Source: Grifola frondosa
Taxonomy: Eukaryota; Basidiomycota; Agaricomycetes; Polyporales; Grifolaceae
DNA: 64,000 nucleotides
Direction of reading: 5' to 3'
Assembly (NCBI GenBank): GCA_001683735.1
Contig: LUGG01000054.1
Location: 20,840 to 84,839 of the forward strand
Part shown: piece by piece, positions 1 to 11,300 of the stretch
How positions within the stretch are numbered: the first letter of the stretch is position 1
How the letters are laid out: each line of letters opens with the position of its first letter
Program-made: the position numbers and the translations under genes
The notes under the pieces: model-generated
What the model saw: the letters and a program-made list of their open reading frames with translations, nothing else
Database searches by the model: none
What the model was told of the DNA's origin: nothing

Positions 1-92
1 GCGTGTGATAGAAGTCACTGAATCGACGAGGGGGACGGTAAGCAAAGCTCATTCAAACTGTAACGGATATCCAAAACCATGACAGAGTATGC

Positions 93-383
93 TTACTCCC
101 GGTATTGATGTCCGTACGCGTTGGTTTCGGTGAGCGAAAGCTGGCAACGAAAGCAAGTGTTCAACGAAGTTAATATCAAAGTACAACTAATATACAAACA
201 GCTTACCTGGCAACGAAAGCAAGTGTTCAACGAAGTTGAACAAGCTGACGTTCCAGGTAGTGAAACCAGTCTTAAATAGCAAAGTCCATTTGCGTACGTA
301 TGGTCCTTATCCCACGATAGCGCCTTACTCATCCGCTCACCAATCAGTGTCATCAATATGACACTCGTACCTTCAACCATCAC
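93..383 (-). CDS. Hypothetical small protein, two exons, intron made by a tandem duplication
   Basis: An ATG-started frame runs from 383 on the minus strand. It can be read through to 93 or, more likely, spliced: 206-141 has a GTAAGC donor, a TTAAC branch-like site and a CAG acceptor, and is 66 nt long, a typical size here. Splicing gives about 74 residues (59 plus 15). The peptide SLNTCFRCQ ends exon 1 and recurs at the end of the intron because a 31-bp segment is duplicated. I do not recognise the protein. No signal peptide or membrane span is obvious. The gene call is weak; the intron structure is what stands out. Confidence 0.3.
   Translation of the reverse strand: MMVEGTSVILMTLIGERMSKALSWDKDHTYANGLCYLRLVSLPGTSACSTSLNTCFRCQVSCLYISCTLILTSLNTCFRCQLSLTETNAYGHQYRE
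141..237. repeat. 31-bp direct repeat bounding a candidate intron
   Basis: The 31 bases at 141-171 recur exactly at 207-237, a 66-bp period. On the minus strand the downstream edge of each copy is CCAG. In one copy CAG is followed by GTAAGC, giving a donor; in the other CAG is the acceptor. Confidence 0.85.
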
Positions 384-565
384 CTGATCTTGCAGGTGAT
401 CAACGCGACGCGTCCCAGCGCCTACTGGGCATCTATGTCCAAATCGGGAAATTTGTTACAATGTGCCAGATATGTATATCCTACCCATATTACGATAAGA
501 TTCACTGCATTCAAGAGCCCCATGTGCAAAGTATTAGTAGGTTAAAGTAACTTAGAACACTTAGT

Positions 566-786
566 CATCAGCAAAACTCAAATTTTCCTTGCCACTCTTT
601 GGGCTCTTTTTGGTTCTTTTCAGTTCTTTTCTTCCTTATTAACATGAAAAATTGACCTTTTTTGAACACTTTTTAAGTAAAAAAAGGAGCGAGCCTTCCT
701 TTTGTTCCTTTTTATTTTTAATTTTCCTAAAGAAGCATTTTAAGTAGCAAAAAGTAACTAAAAGGAAAATTCGAGTTTTACTGATG
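566..786. mobile_element. MITE-like element with 25-bp terminal inverted repeats
   Basis: The 25 bases at 566-590 match the reverse complement of 762-786 at 23 of 25 positions. The element is about 221 bp, has no ORF, and its interior is T-rich on the left and A-rich on the right. TA dinucleotides lie just outside both ends (562-563 and 788-789), compatible with a Tc1/mariner-type TA target duplication, though the outermost base or two differ. No transposase for it is present here. The rest of 384-900 shows nothing else I can support. Confidence 0.6.
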
Positions 787-1388
787 CTAGTTTATTCAGA
801 GTACCAATATATGACTTATTTGATTGCAAAGTAAGTTAGAATAAGTATTGATAAGCACATATAGTTGAACATCTTCAACTTGAAACAGAAAGCCAATTTT
901 CAGTTCAAGTAGGTGTGCCCAGCTGGTACAGTTTCATATATTCGACCCACAGATAGGAAGCTACCTTCATTTATAATACATGTTTGCTCAAACTTAGCTG
1001 TAGTGTGAATAATCTCAACCATGTATTTATTTGAATCTACCAAAACCCATACAAAGAACATGACACCCTGCACATGCCCGCATTTCCTGTCGTGCCTCAT
1101 GCCCCTGCCCTCTGCTCTGAATTTGTTTCTGCTCAACATTTGTGACAACAGAAATGGTAGACATGCCCCCATGCCCACCCCAAATAACTGACCCAGAAAT
1201 CTGACGTATTTGATCCAATTTGAATGACACAACATGCACCATGATGCTAGTGGTGGCAGCCCAGCTGACAAATCAGGAAGTGAGTGATGGTAAACAGATG
1301 CACCAGCAAAATTGGTGTAGACCTTCCAAACACAGGGATCACAAAGAAATTCATTTCCCTCAATGAGTAAGCAAGCAATAAATATCAT

Positions 1389-2910
1389 GTGTTATGGAAC
1401 TTACTGGCAATTCCATTTACAGGAGGGAAAATTATACTTCAGGAAGCTGACAAAGGTCATTCAGTGCATCTCCCAACTGGTGCTTACCTTTTTGTCACTG
1501 TAGGATGGAAGACTGGCATGGCAGAACCTGTAGTTCTTCTCCAATCCTTCCGCTTGACCCTCGTCTTATCCCCACTTCACCTCGACATATTTCAAAAGAA
1601 TTTTTTGCCATGCAAATGGCTGACCTAGCCAACTCAATGTGTCAAATTGCAGAACAAGTTTAAGAAAATAATGTATGCATTGATGACATAATGGCAGCAG
1701 CTGAAACAGCTCAGCAGCCTGCAAGCACAGGAATCTCAACACCAGGGAGCTGAATAGGTGTCTATTCCACTTGCAGACATTGCACTGCATTGAAGCAAAG
1801 CTGCTGTCAAACCAATCAAGACATCACTCAAGCAGTTCAAGATTCTACTCACATGGGTATTAATCATGCAAGGGCCATATTGAGCTCATTGGATATGTAT
1901 CAACGTGCAGCGTGTCATTAAATATTGGTATTTATCTATACAAAAATAGCTTTGAGTAAATCTGACATTATGCTTGAACATAGAAAGATACAGTGCATCA
2001 GATTTGCTTACTCACTGGAGTAATGGTCAAAGATCCCTGGCCCAGGTGGCAAGAACCAATGCCCAAGCAGAAGAACCAGACCAATGTTCCATTTCTGAAT
2101 TCTAACTTCACTGCCAATGTCAACCACCCGAACAATAGAATACTAATTAAGTGAGTAACAGATGTAGTATTCGAGAAACTTACTGTGAGGTTTTATGCAG
2201 ATTTTAACATGATTCAGGGCTGATAAATGACCTCTAGGATTCAAGAACCCAGTTCGACTGGATGAAGGTGAACATTGTCATTATGCACGAGTTAGCTAAG
2301 AAATCATGGAACGGATTCAAGAGTGCATACATGGCTCAGGAGGATGCAGAAAAGCAGATCATGCACAAGACTGCAGCAATAAACTCTCAGCAGCAACTTC
2401 ACCACAAGGAGGTATACCTTCATGCTTCATGAATAATAAATATGATATCAATACCCTGCAGAAATATAAGAAGCTAGCAGATGCAAAAATTATAGAGGCT
2501 TACAAGCAGAAACACGGTATTGATTCACTTAACCTTGTTGCTGTTGACCCCATGTCAGACGAGGCAAGTGGTCCTGAAGATGGCGAGGACAAGCTCAAAT
2601 GGAAGTGCAGAATGGCAGAGAAAGAAGGGATGGGAGACATGGCTGAGAGCATTCTTGAGAAGCTCAGCTTCTTTGAAATTATTCATCTGAACTGGTGCTC
2701 CAAAGAAGTAAGTGAAAATTAGTCAATTAAAAACAAATCACTTATAGCGACACAGTACACAATAGTATTGCATGAACTTTGGGAAATATTTTTAAGCTTT
2801 CTACCACCCAAGCAGAAGGAAGATTATCAACCAAGAATCTGTACTGATCATTTCATGAATCAACTGTCAACTGTGGCGTCCTATAACCTTGGCATTAATC
2901 ATGCATGATA
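1389..2910 (+). pseudogene. Decayed member of a multicopy Agaricomycete gene family
   Basis: Fragments in changing frames keep a recognisable order. Around 2290-2412 one frame reads a charged helix ending in LHHKE. After a plausible intron comes 2455-2710, with the motif DEASGPEDGEDK. A further piece at about 2755-2910 reads FLSFLPPKQKEDYQPR and ends near NLGINHA. From memory, proteins with a DE-SGPE core followed by an EW/NW-RSKE stretch form a repeat-associated family of unknown function in mushrooms. Several frame changes and stops make this copy non-coding. Opposite-strand frames at 900-1790 have no features and I treat them as shadows. Confidence 0.45.
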
Positions 2911-3555
2911 CAAGGAGCACAAAGATATGTACCAACTCCTCCTCCATGATTGAAGCTCTTTCCCAGATTCTCCTGAATTTGATGCCAACACAGATGCCTC
3001 TATGATGCCTGATATTGATAGCAATAATGGAACTAATAATGCGACCAACGCTCCTGGACTGACAGGAGAGTGAGTTTTTTTTTACTAAACCCTTACGCTG
3101 CTTATGTCTTGCTCATGCTTTGTATCTTGTGCCTTGCATGCTGTTTAGTGTAATTTTTGCCACACTAATGTTAATACTGCCTAGTTTACCTTGTCCGAAT
3201 ATTGCTGTTCTCATTTCATGTTAGTTCTTTCTCCTGTGGCCGCTCGACAGATCTTGATGCCTCAAATAATATTGCACTTGTTACGATTGATAAGGAACGA
3301 ATTAATCGTTCTTATAGGCGAGGTCCCCAGCCAAATCTTGTAACACACTTTTCATTACATTAGTTGTGGGAAAGTTTTTTCAATACAAAATTTTGTATCC
3401 GTGGGAACGAAATTTCTAGGTTAGGGTTACGGTCCAATACAACTAGGTAACAACTTTGTTCTTACTCGGTAAGAAAATTTTGTATGTGAGGTTCTTACTT
3501 TTCTTATCGGGTGGCTGAGAAAAACATACGGAGATAAAACATATGTCAGATGCAC
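2911..3555. other. No supported gene
   Basis: AT-rich sequence without a convincing frame on either strand. No terminal repeats or RNA gene were seen. Confidence 0.6.
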
Positions 3556-3865
3556 GTGATCTTTGTCATGTCTCTAATCGCAAAACAAATGTTCCAGATG
3601 ATAAAACATGACGTAAAACATATGATCGATGTTTTTGGAAGTCAGTGTAATGCTATGACATATGTTGCGGAAGGAGAAAAACATATGTGATTATAAATCT
3701 GACATATTCCAAAAAGGCAGGAGATTGAGCGTCTGTTTGTATGAAGTGTGCAAACTTGTCATTTGAACTGTTGATTATCAATCCATCTCTTATACATTAT
3801 AAATAAGTAATGGTAAAGTTACATTATAGATTGTTGACGTGAATGCTCAGGTTGAATCAATATGT
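3556..3865. repeat. Dispersed repeat A, copy 1
   Basis: About 310 bp starting near CTTTGTCATG and running past AATAAGTAAT is repeated at 36403-36715 in the same orientation. By eye most bases match, with scattered substitutions and small indels. No coding frame is conserved between the copies, so it is probably a non-autonomous element or part of a larger element's non-coding end. Confidence 0.8.
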
Positions 3866-4110
3866 TTAGCAATTTTTATAAGCTTGAGAATGTGTACAAA
3901 GATGAAGTAATTAATACTGAGTTCATTTGTGGGCCTGGATTACAAGTAATATATTATCAATATCCTAGTAATTAATTGTCATCGCCCCAGCTAATATCTT
4001 ATTTTCCTTGTCCATCTCAATATAACTTTCCAATCCCCACTTTTCCACTAACCTTCGCTTCCCGTGTATGCATCTGACTTCAATGGCATCATACAAGATT
4101 TCTTCAGTAG

Positions 4111-4977
4111 TCATAATAGACCAATTGAAATACTCCATGTAAATGATAAGGCCGAGACTTCATTAAAAAGAAAATCAGCCATATTGTATTCATCGTCTTC
4201 GAAGTCGTATGGATTGTCGAGAACATAAGCTTTAAACTCGTAGAGGTTGTTTAGGGTCATGGCGGGCAAATGTTGGGAGATAGGAAAAGGGAAGACAGGA
4301 GATTTGATGAAAAGGATATGAATGTTGGGAAAGAATAGAAGGTCGAATGCAAAGGATTGATAGTTGTTCCATGGTCTCTGTTCTTGTATCAGAGATAGCT
4401 GGTGAAATAGATCATAAGCAGGTATTCTTATTATAATAATGTTACTCACCCTAGGCTCTGAACATTGATCTATAAGTCTCAGTTTCTCTATTGGACAGCG
4501 CCTCTCCCACCACTGTCCGATTCTTCTTAGCACTGTCTGTTGTGCTTGACGATCCACAATGATATTGAGCTCCACCAACTGTGTCATGTATTTCATCGCC
4601 TTTCGCGCAAGTTTCCATAACTCTGGACCATTATCATCCTCCGGAAAATTGACTTCCAGCAGATAGATATTTAGAAAGTTGTGATGGATGTGAGGGTCTA
4701 TATCTTTCCCTGAAGAGCATTTGCAGCCCATTTCCTCATATTGTATGACATCTGTGAATAATTGAGTGGCTGTCTTTAGACTGTCGAGCCATATGGCTAT
4801 AGGGGGGAGTTGTGGAAGGTATGTATTGCAGAAGGCGGAACTGATGGTTCTTAAACTCAGAAGCCAGTGAAAAGATTCAGTGTGAGCATTACTATCAGAC
4901 AGCTCCTTCTGTTTGGTCCAAGATACATCAAGCTGAGCAATAATCTCTCGGAGGATGTCTGAGTTAAGGGAAGACAT
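4111..4977 (-). CDS. F-box-like protein, single exon
   Basis: An uninterrupted 288-codon frame starts with ATG at 4977. The first 20 residues (MSSLNSDILREIIAQLD) resemble the beginning of an F-box, where a short leucine-rich helix binds Skp1 in SCF ubiquitin ligases. The remainder is a leucine-, isoleucine- and tryptophan-rich chain of the kind seen after F-boxes in basidiomycete proteins, without clear repeats. The length is short for the family. There are no stops or frameshifts, in contrast with the neighbouring remnants. The F-box assignment rests on the N-terminus only and a generic hypothetical protein is possible. Confidence 0.5.
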   Translation of the reverse strand: MSSLNSDILREIIAQLDVSWTKQKELSDSNAHTESFHWLLSLRTISSAFCNTYLPQLPPIAIWLDSLKTATQLFTDVIQYEEMGCKCSSGKDIDPHIHHNFLNIYLLEVNFPEDDNGPELWKLARKAMKYMTQLVELNIIVDRQAQQTVLRRIGQWWERRCPIEKLRLIDQCSEPRVSNIIIIRIPAYDLFHQLSLIQEQRPWNNYQSFAFDLLFFPNIHILFIKSPVFPFPISQHLPAMTLNNLYEFKAYVLDNPYDFEDDEYNMADFLFNEVSALSFTWSISIGLL

Positions 4978-5424
4978 AATGGTAAAAATTCAACGTAGTT
5001 TATTTTCAATTTTGAATGCAGACAGAAATTATCACGTGATCTTCCTGACAATGGTTGGCCAGGTTTAGTTTGTAGTCTGATCATTAAATATTGTTGAATT
5101 TCTGTTTCAATGCTCTTAGGAGTAGTGAACTGATTGCATATTCTTAAAGTTGGAAATGTGGACCTTATAGGTTCACACACAAGTGCCACAGCACTCTCTG
5201 CAAGCCCATGCACTTTCATGCAGAGCCTAAATTATGGTCTATGACAATTCAGAGACTCAAAAAGCAGAATTCCAGTCAGAGGTGAGGGGGATAAGGGTTG
5301 ACCAGCAAGGTGGCTATGACCCATGCTGACAATATGGCAGCCATCTTGTAAGGAACAACCTCGCCATCAGCTTTTTTACATTCATTGAAGCTTGCTTCCC
5401 CATGTCATCTATCTTTACGCAGCC

Positions 5425-5637
5425 ATGAAGTTCTCTCACTCTCTTTCCACCCTCCTTGTTCTCCTCCCCGTCTTTGCTCAATATGTTGCATCCACTCCTG
5501 TGGTGCATCAGGAAATCTCCAATTCCACTTTTCCACCTGAAATGGCTGAAAAAAGTAAAATAAGCCAAAAAAAGAGGGCAGAAGAGGAGGACGAGGAGGA
5601 GTGTGAGGAAGGGCATGGCCTGGACACTTGTTCATGA
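5425..5637 (+). CDS. Putative small secreted protein, probably truncated
   Basis: ATG at 5425 opens 70 codons. Residues 1-24 form a good signal peptide: a basic start (MKF), a leucine/valine core, then Ala-Ser-Thr-Pro. The mature part contains a KKRAEEEDEEE segment (a possible dibasic processing site followed by an acidic run) and two cysteines before the stop. Downstream to about 5815 another frame contains spaced cysteines (VQCSRKDAYGRC), which suggests a longer Cys-containing protein interrupted by a frameshift or an unrecognised intron. Function unknown. The remaining sequence to 6285 shows nothing else. Confidence 0.4.
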   Translation: MKFSHSLSTLLVLLPVFAQYVASTPVVHQEISNSTFPPEMAEKSKISQKKRAEEEDEEECEEGHGLDTCS

Positions 5638-6285
5638 CTGCACACTCACTATGTCATCAGCACACATGCAAGGGAAAGAGAAGGAAAGAGACAGGGGCAC
5701 ACCTGAAGAGCTTGCAGCAGTTCTCCGCCCATGTCTCCATATCCATCGTGACTGCCGGAGTGCAATGCAGTCGCAAAGATGCCTATGGGAGATGCACCAC
5801 TGACAGCACGCGATGACGACCTTCGAGGTCTCCCTGTGCTGCGGGCGCATGGGAGCGCTGTTGCTGCCAATACAGAATTGGCTGTTTCATACATAAGTTA
5901 TGTCCATATATTAAGCCGTCTCCCCACTACTCTGGATGTACGTGTACTGGCAATAATTATCGATTAACTGTGTTTGTCAATTCTTGTTGAGACGTCGAGC
6001 ATCAGCAAAATCCCCCTAGCATACCAGATAATATAATGTAATACAATGTAAAATAAGAGAATACCAGATTTATTTTACCTGTCGGGAAATATACGGGACC
6101 CTTGAGCATTGCCCAGAATGCCGATCCTACCGGAGCATGCCAGGGTTAGGTGTACTCCCAGCCAGAGATGACAAGTGCATGCAATCTCTGACAAGATGGC
6201 GCACTAGTCTCATATTATTTAGGTTACCAATTTTGAATTTAATCTTAAAACATTAATATTGTACTGCACGCGTGGTTTAAATACA

Positions 6286-8565
6286 CTATCTGCGATAGTC
6301 GCTTGTTCCGAGAGCCTGCACCTGATAATCATCACTGTTAAACACCACCGTATGCTCTGAACAGAAAATGAAGCGCATCTCCTCGGTGAGCATGCCAATA
6401 TCCCCGGGGTAGCAATGCCCGACATCTGAACCCGCGGACTCGCCGGCACAGAGTTGGGCATCATCCGCTCCATGCCAAAATCGAAATCTTCTTCCTCAGT
6501 CGTACCATGGAAGCATTCGGATACGCCCTCCTCAGCGCCAGCTGTCTCGCCATCGAATATTCAATGCCGAGATTCTTCCAGTCGAGCAGAGAGCTCAGGC
6601 GTTCAACACGGTTGCACTGGTTGATGTGCTGCCACCACGTCTTCTGGCAGAATTGGAAGATGTAGTCAGTCAGCTGGTTGACCGAGTCTTCCACTGATTG
6701 GGAGCGCCAATCGACGATGTAGCAGCCCTCATCTTGAGAACGTTCGATCAGATCTTGCAGAAAACAACCGAAATCAGAAAGGTTGGTCGTCACGGAAGGA
6801 ATTCCCATCTAGACGACATCAATGAAACTTGACACCAAAATGACAACAGGTCAGGGAAAATACCACAGTACACTCCGCCGGTGTATAACCCCATGGTTCG
6901 TAATAACTTGGGAACACACCTAAGTGGCAACCTCCGACGAATTCTTCATAATCCAAGCCCAAGATAGGATTGTTGGAATTGAGGAAGTCTGGGTGGGATA
7001 CGACGTTGACGCGATCCATAGAGGAATTGAAGAGCTGTACGCGACGAATCTGATCAAGATCGGATCGTTCGCGTCGTCGGCCATGTTGTGTGTAGTGACT
7101 GGAGGTAATGCATTACGCTTGAGCGCGAAGATGCGGCGCTTAAGTAGCACTTTGTTCTCTTCTGACAAGAGGTCATCGGGAGTAGGAAGCATCCCATGCT
7201 CCCTAACGGAGATATAAATGGAGCATATCAATGGACTACAGCTGGAATGCGTACCCATTCGAACTCATAGCATGCTAGCCGAACACCGATCCGGTTCTGA
7301 ATTTCCGTGACCGTATCGCACAGTTGTTTAGTAACGGCTTGACCCTTCTATGCATCAATCATGTATGAGTGGGTGGCAGCAGGCATAATAATGAAGGCGA
7401 CGACGGTCATCTTCGAGCCCGACTTCTTCGGTTCGGTAATTTAGTCCTGTTGTATGTGGAAAGTATACGGCACTATATCAAGAAAAAGCATATAAACTTA
7501 CACGCAAAGACTCGATGAACATGTCCACACCCTCACTGCGGTACTCGTATCATCCAGCGGTGAACATCTAGAGCAGATGAATGTATGCACCGATCACAAC
7601 GAATGAAGCATACGTAGAGCGTGTTGTCCAGATCAAAGTTGTAGTGGCCATAGAAGTGACCGCGGACAAAGTCGTTGATTTTAGCCTTGGCTGTCGAATG
7701 CAAATTCTGAAACTCATGCATTGCCTGGAACTTGACGACGTTTGGTAGTACGCCGTCCGGCTTTCACTTGCACAGGTGTTCAGACTCGTATGCCGTGGTA
7801 TGAGAGACAGTAATGAATACATCAGCACAGTGGGCGACAGAACGTTCTATACAGTAGCGGTGACAGATGCCGTGCTTTCCGGCTTCATGGTCGACATCGA
7901 AGTATTGCAGATTATTGTAGAAGTCGACACTTCCGGCGCAAAGATAATGACCAAGGAGGGTAGCATGGGTGAAGACAGTGGTGACGATATGTCGCTTACG
8001 GCACAGAGGAATAGCAAGACGTGGAAATGGACGACGGCGGCCTTGTCGAGTTGTCGCGATACGTACTGGATATGTGCCGATGAATACTGTTGATCATTGG
8101 AGGTGAAGGAGGCTAACGCACCTCGCCGAGGAACTAGGCGACAATGTAACCGAAGATGATGGACTCGTTTGTTTCGTGATCATTGGGGGAAGTTGGAATG
8201 CCAGCGAGGTTCCAAAGATCGCCTTTCCACTCGTCGAGACGTGAGTACTGGCTACCTGTATTGAAGAGGAGGACGTGGGGCACACCCTCTATGAGCCAAT
8301 GACCGTAGAGGAACTTCACGCTGGCATTGCGAAGGTTATCGAGGGTAGCGGCGAGATGGGGATCTGTAGGCTCCTGTGCTTTGACCTCCATGGGAGTGGT
8401 CTTGTAGCTGAGGGGGCCGATGAGGCAGTCTCTGTCGCCATACTCTGATATGGTGACGGGGACCTTTGTCATGATGATGGTGTAGATGCCGCCGACTTTG
8501 TTGGCTATCTCCCACGCGCACTCGAAGAGAAGGGGGTTCCTGATGTCGCGTTTGATGTCGAACAT
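6286..8565 (-). pseudogene. GSY1-like: Glycogen synthase (GT3 family), disrupted
   Basis: Glycogen synthase adds UDP-glucose to glycogen in the cytosol. ATG at 8565 starts [25 protein letters not shown], the family's N-terminus. Further pieces follow in order: [52 protein letters not shown], then [13 protein letters not shown] with both catalytic-site glutamates, an intron after TPAECTV, and [16 protein letters not shown]. The C-terminus ends at the stop at 6286-6288. At least two nonsense changes are visible: Trp to TAG at 8134-8136 and Arg to TGA at 7764-7766. Frame breaks lie near 8000, near 7070, near 6505 and near 6405. Glycogen synthase is normally single-copy in fungi, so an intact copy should exist elsewhere. 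Confidence 0.9.
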
Positions 8566-8978
8566 GGGGAAGGAGTCGGATAATGAGCTCGGGGAACGAA
8601 ATGCGAGAATAGTCTTAGAAAGAAGGCGCGAGACTGCATGTGGTGGCGATTGGAGACGGGAGAAGAGTGGGGGATGGGTCGATGTATGCGCATCCTGAAA
8701 GAGATTCCTTTTATACGACTTACAGTGACTCCCAAGATCGAAAGAGAGTGTGACGTCAAAGAGAAAGCGCAAGAGAAGAAACCGCCGCTCATAAGAGAAG
8801 GTAATCACCGAATTCGGGAAGGTCCATGCCCCGATTTGGCAAATAGGATGGAACTGGCCCGTCTTTGCAGCAAAAAATATTGGGGCTGTGCTATTCCCAT
8901 TCACACTTGTAGAATAAAATATACATATAAGTTATGGTAATGTATCTACTGCGATTATAATGGCCGCACTGGATGCGT

Positions 8979-9067
8979 GCAGCCTCTTGTAGCCTCCGGC
9001 CATATGCAGGCGTCTGGTAGCCTCGTGTAGCCGCTTGTCGCCTCTTGCCCATATGCGGTATCTGGTA
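8979..9067. repeat. Two imperfect 41-bp repeats
   Basis: 8979-9019 and 9027-9067 share a pattern of AGCC, CTTGT, CATATGC and TCTGGTA in the same order, with several substitutions and one indel. They lie in the gap between the glycogen synthase start and the next gene. No ORF in 8566-9548 is convincing. Confidence 0.5.
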
Positions 9068-9548
9068 AGCGCCTACATTGGGCACCTGCGGGGCGAGTTT
9101 TTGCTGATGAGAGGTCGGAAGGCAAACATCTCGTGAGGTTCCCAAATCCATAGGATGCAGGATTATCGAATGTATGATATGTTCTAAGTAGCGAGAGAAG
9201 CGATAGTCGAAGAATCTTGCACAGGTTCCATAAAGGTGTCTCCAAATATTTGTGTTATTAGTTCTGCATTGATCAGAAGTCTTCACCAGCACCTCAATTC
9301 ATAACCTCTCCTTGAAATGTCGAGCAACCTTCCCGGTCTAACGAGCTCAAGGCGAACGCACACATGAGAGCACACCAGTAATCCCAAGAAACCCAATCCT
9401 GTGTTTATTCAAAGATGCTACCCATCTCGCCAGAGTCGCGCTTGTCTAAAGAAGACAAGAAACACAAAAAACAGCAATTTTACAATAGAACGAATCATCG
9501 CAATGCACAGCATCTCTCAAGCAACTGCTCCCAGACCACATCACCCAC

Positions 9549-10620
9549 TCAGAACGCGCGCGGGTTCTTGAAGCCCGCCGCGCCAAATCCCGGAGCCGCC
9601 TTCTGGCTGGGCGCGGCGGCGTTGTTCCCGCCCTTTGCCTGGTTCTGGCCCGCGAATCCGCCCTGCACGCCGGCCTGCTTGCCGGTGTTCGCGCCCTTAA
9701 TCGCAACTGTTGCGGTGCTCGATGCAGCGGAGCTTGCGGCGGTGGCGGTAGTGGCGGCGGTGGCAGACGAGGAAGCAGGGGGCACAGCAGCAGCAGCGTC
9801 TGCGATGGTGAACTGTATACAGTGATCAGTATGGATGAGCGGGCACTAGACACAATGTGACTTACGTAGACCACTGAAAATTGACAATGTCATCACAGAA
9901 TAGGGTAGATAGAGGACGAACATTAGCAGCCAGCTATCTAGATTCAATGAATGACGCACTGTCATCGAGCGATCCGTGCTGGGCGACCGCAACGAGCACA
10001 GGCTGGTGGTTAGCCGCAGTGTTGATCGACGCGAGACGGTACATGCCCGCGGGGAGGCCCGCCACAACAGTCGCGGAGAGGATGCCATTCTGCGCAGGAT
10101 CGTTCAGACCCTTGAAGAATGCAAACTTGGTGGGGTCCGTCATGGTCGTCTGGTCGAGCGCGGAGAGCTGCTCGATGACGACGTGCGAATGCCCCGTGAT
10201 GTCCCCCGCAGAATCGACGACCTGGGGCGCGGCGAAGAAGATCTCATCCGCATTCACGAAGTTGCCGGTATTGAGGTGCGAGACCGCCATCTGAATGGTA
10301 AAGTTCGTGTTCGGCGCGACCGTGCCGCCGTTCGTAGGGAACACGAACTTGCTCGAGGGCATGTTCGTCTGGGCCGCGATGACATCCATAGGTGCGGGTT
10401 GCATGAGCCAGTCGTGATCTGCTGACCGTTCATAATGGGGAGCTGGGGAACGATGAGGCAGAAGTTGATGAAGTTGTTGCTGGAGGTCAGGGATGCGACC
10501 TGGCCGGCAGTGGGCTGATCCTGGCTTGTTCTCAAAGCCCGTGGTCGCGCAGATCTCGTTGAACGCGGATGATGGTGCGAGCGGGTCGATAGACAGCGTG
10601 CGCGACTGCACGGCATCCGC
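9549..10620 (-). CDS. Secreted-protein family often mislabelled ribosomal protein s17, frameshifted
   Basis: The frame from about 10510 to 9960 gives a block typical of this Agaricomycete family: TAGQVASLTSSNNFINFC, NGQQITTGSC, SSKFVFPTNGGTV, GHSHVVIEQL, then NHQPVLVAVAQHGSLDD. Introns at 9959-9874 and 9865-9813 flank an 8-nt exon (9866-9873). Joined, they read DDMVYFTIADAAAAVPP, and the last exon ends at 9549 after an Ala/Ser/Thr-rich then Gly/Asn/Gln-rich tail. Single-base losses break the frame near 10405 (a C run) and near 10515. No signal peptide is visible in the part I can read, so the 5' end is missing or unresolved. Function is unknown; there is no link to the ribosome in the sequence. 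The kept splicing suggests a recent break or a sequencing error. Confidence 0.7.
9866..9873 (-). other. 8-nt micro-exon
   Basis: On the minus strand TGGTCTAC sits between a CAG acceptor and a GTAAGT donor. Adding the final A of the upstream exon gives Met-Val-Tyr and keeps the frame into Phe-Thr-Ile. The result reproduces the conserved HGSLDDMVYFT block of the family. Confidence 0.75.
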
Positions 10621-10895
10621 CTTCGTCGTACCCGACGGCCTGCGGCCCTTCAGGAACGGCGTGCGCTCGTCCCCTTCCTCGTCGGTCTCAACGTCCGCGT
10701 CCTCACCTGCATCGGGTTCTTGCAGGGGACGCTCCTCAGCTTCTCGCTCCTTAAGTGCTTTCTCTCGGAACGCAACGGCCGCGGCGACGTCAGCACCTCT
10801 TAGGCCCGTGCGCTTCACCTCATCTCTCGCTATAACACCCGCCGTTAGAATTGGCACGCGAAGATAAGTCGAAAGACGTACCTGGCGCAAGGTCC
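10621..10895 (-). pseudogene. Charged protein fragment upstream of the secreted-protein gene
   Basis: The frame is open here and rich in Glu, Asp, Arg and Lys, with segments such as KALKEREAEERPLQEPDAGE. It is continuous with the frame entering the secreted-protein gene, but such a charged stretch is not expected in a secreted N-terminus. A possible intron lies just upstream (GTACGT at about 10880, acceptor ATAG near 10830). I do not recognise it. It may be the tail of another gene fused by decay. Confidence 0.3.
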
Positions 10896-10949
10896 ATCTC
10901 TTATCCTCTTCGCCCTCCGAGAGGTTCTGTATACCGTACCATTTCTGGT

Positions 10950-11300
10950 GTCGTCAGGCCGGATGATGGGGGAACTCACGAGGTTCATGCCGTCATGCAG
11001 CTGTTCACGAGGCACGCGTCGCTCACAGCGTACAGCGTACACAGCTCTCGTCAAACGCGCACGAAGTGCACCGTTCCAAACCGCCCATCGACGCGCCCCA
11101 CGAGCTTGTTCACCGTTGCGTGAAGGTTCTGGTACTCCTCCGCATCCCCCTGCGACGGCACGCGACCTGCGTGCCATTAGAGAATGCGCATATAGGGGAA
11201 CAACGCACCTCGCCGATCCACTCGGGACGCCGCAGCACAAGACACCCCTGAAACTCGACGCCGTCGGGCACCATGGGTAGCGCGAGGAAGCGCGTTCAGG
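10950..11300 (-). pseudogene. TPS1-like: Trehalose-6-phosphate synthase fragment (GT20)
   Basis: Trehalose-6-phosphate synthase joins UDP-glucose and glucose-6-phosphate. Translated pieces on the minus strand match its middle in order: RPEWIGEV, an intron, then VPSQGDAEEYQNLHATVNKL with VGRVDGRFGTVHFV, then FDE, LYAVSDACLV and finally DGMNLVS. These correspond to the family's HPEWIGKVVLVQVAVPSR to STRDGMNLVSYE region. Pieces are in different frames, about ten residues are missing after HFV, and neither the N-terminal half nor the region beyond NLVS is recognisable. It is a relic. Confidence 0.7.
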
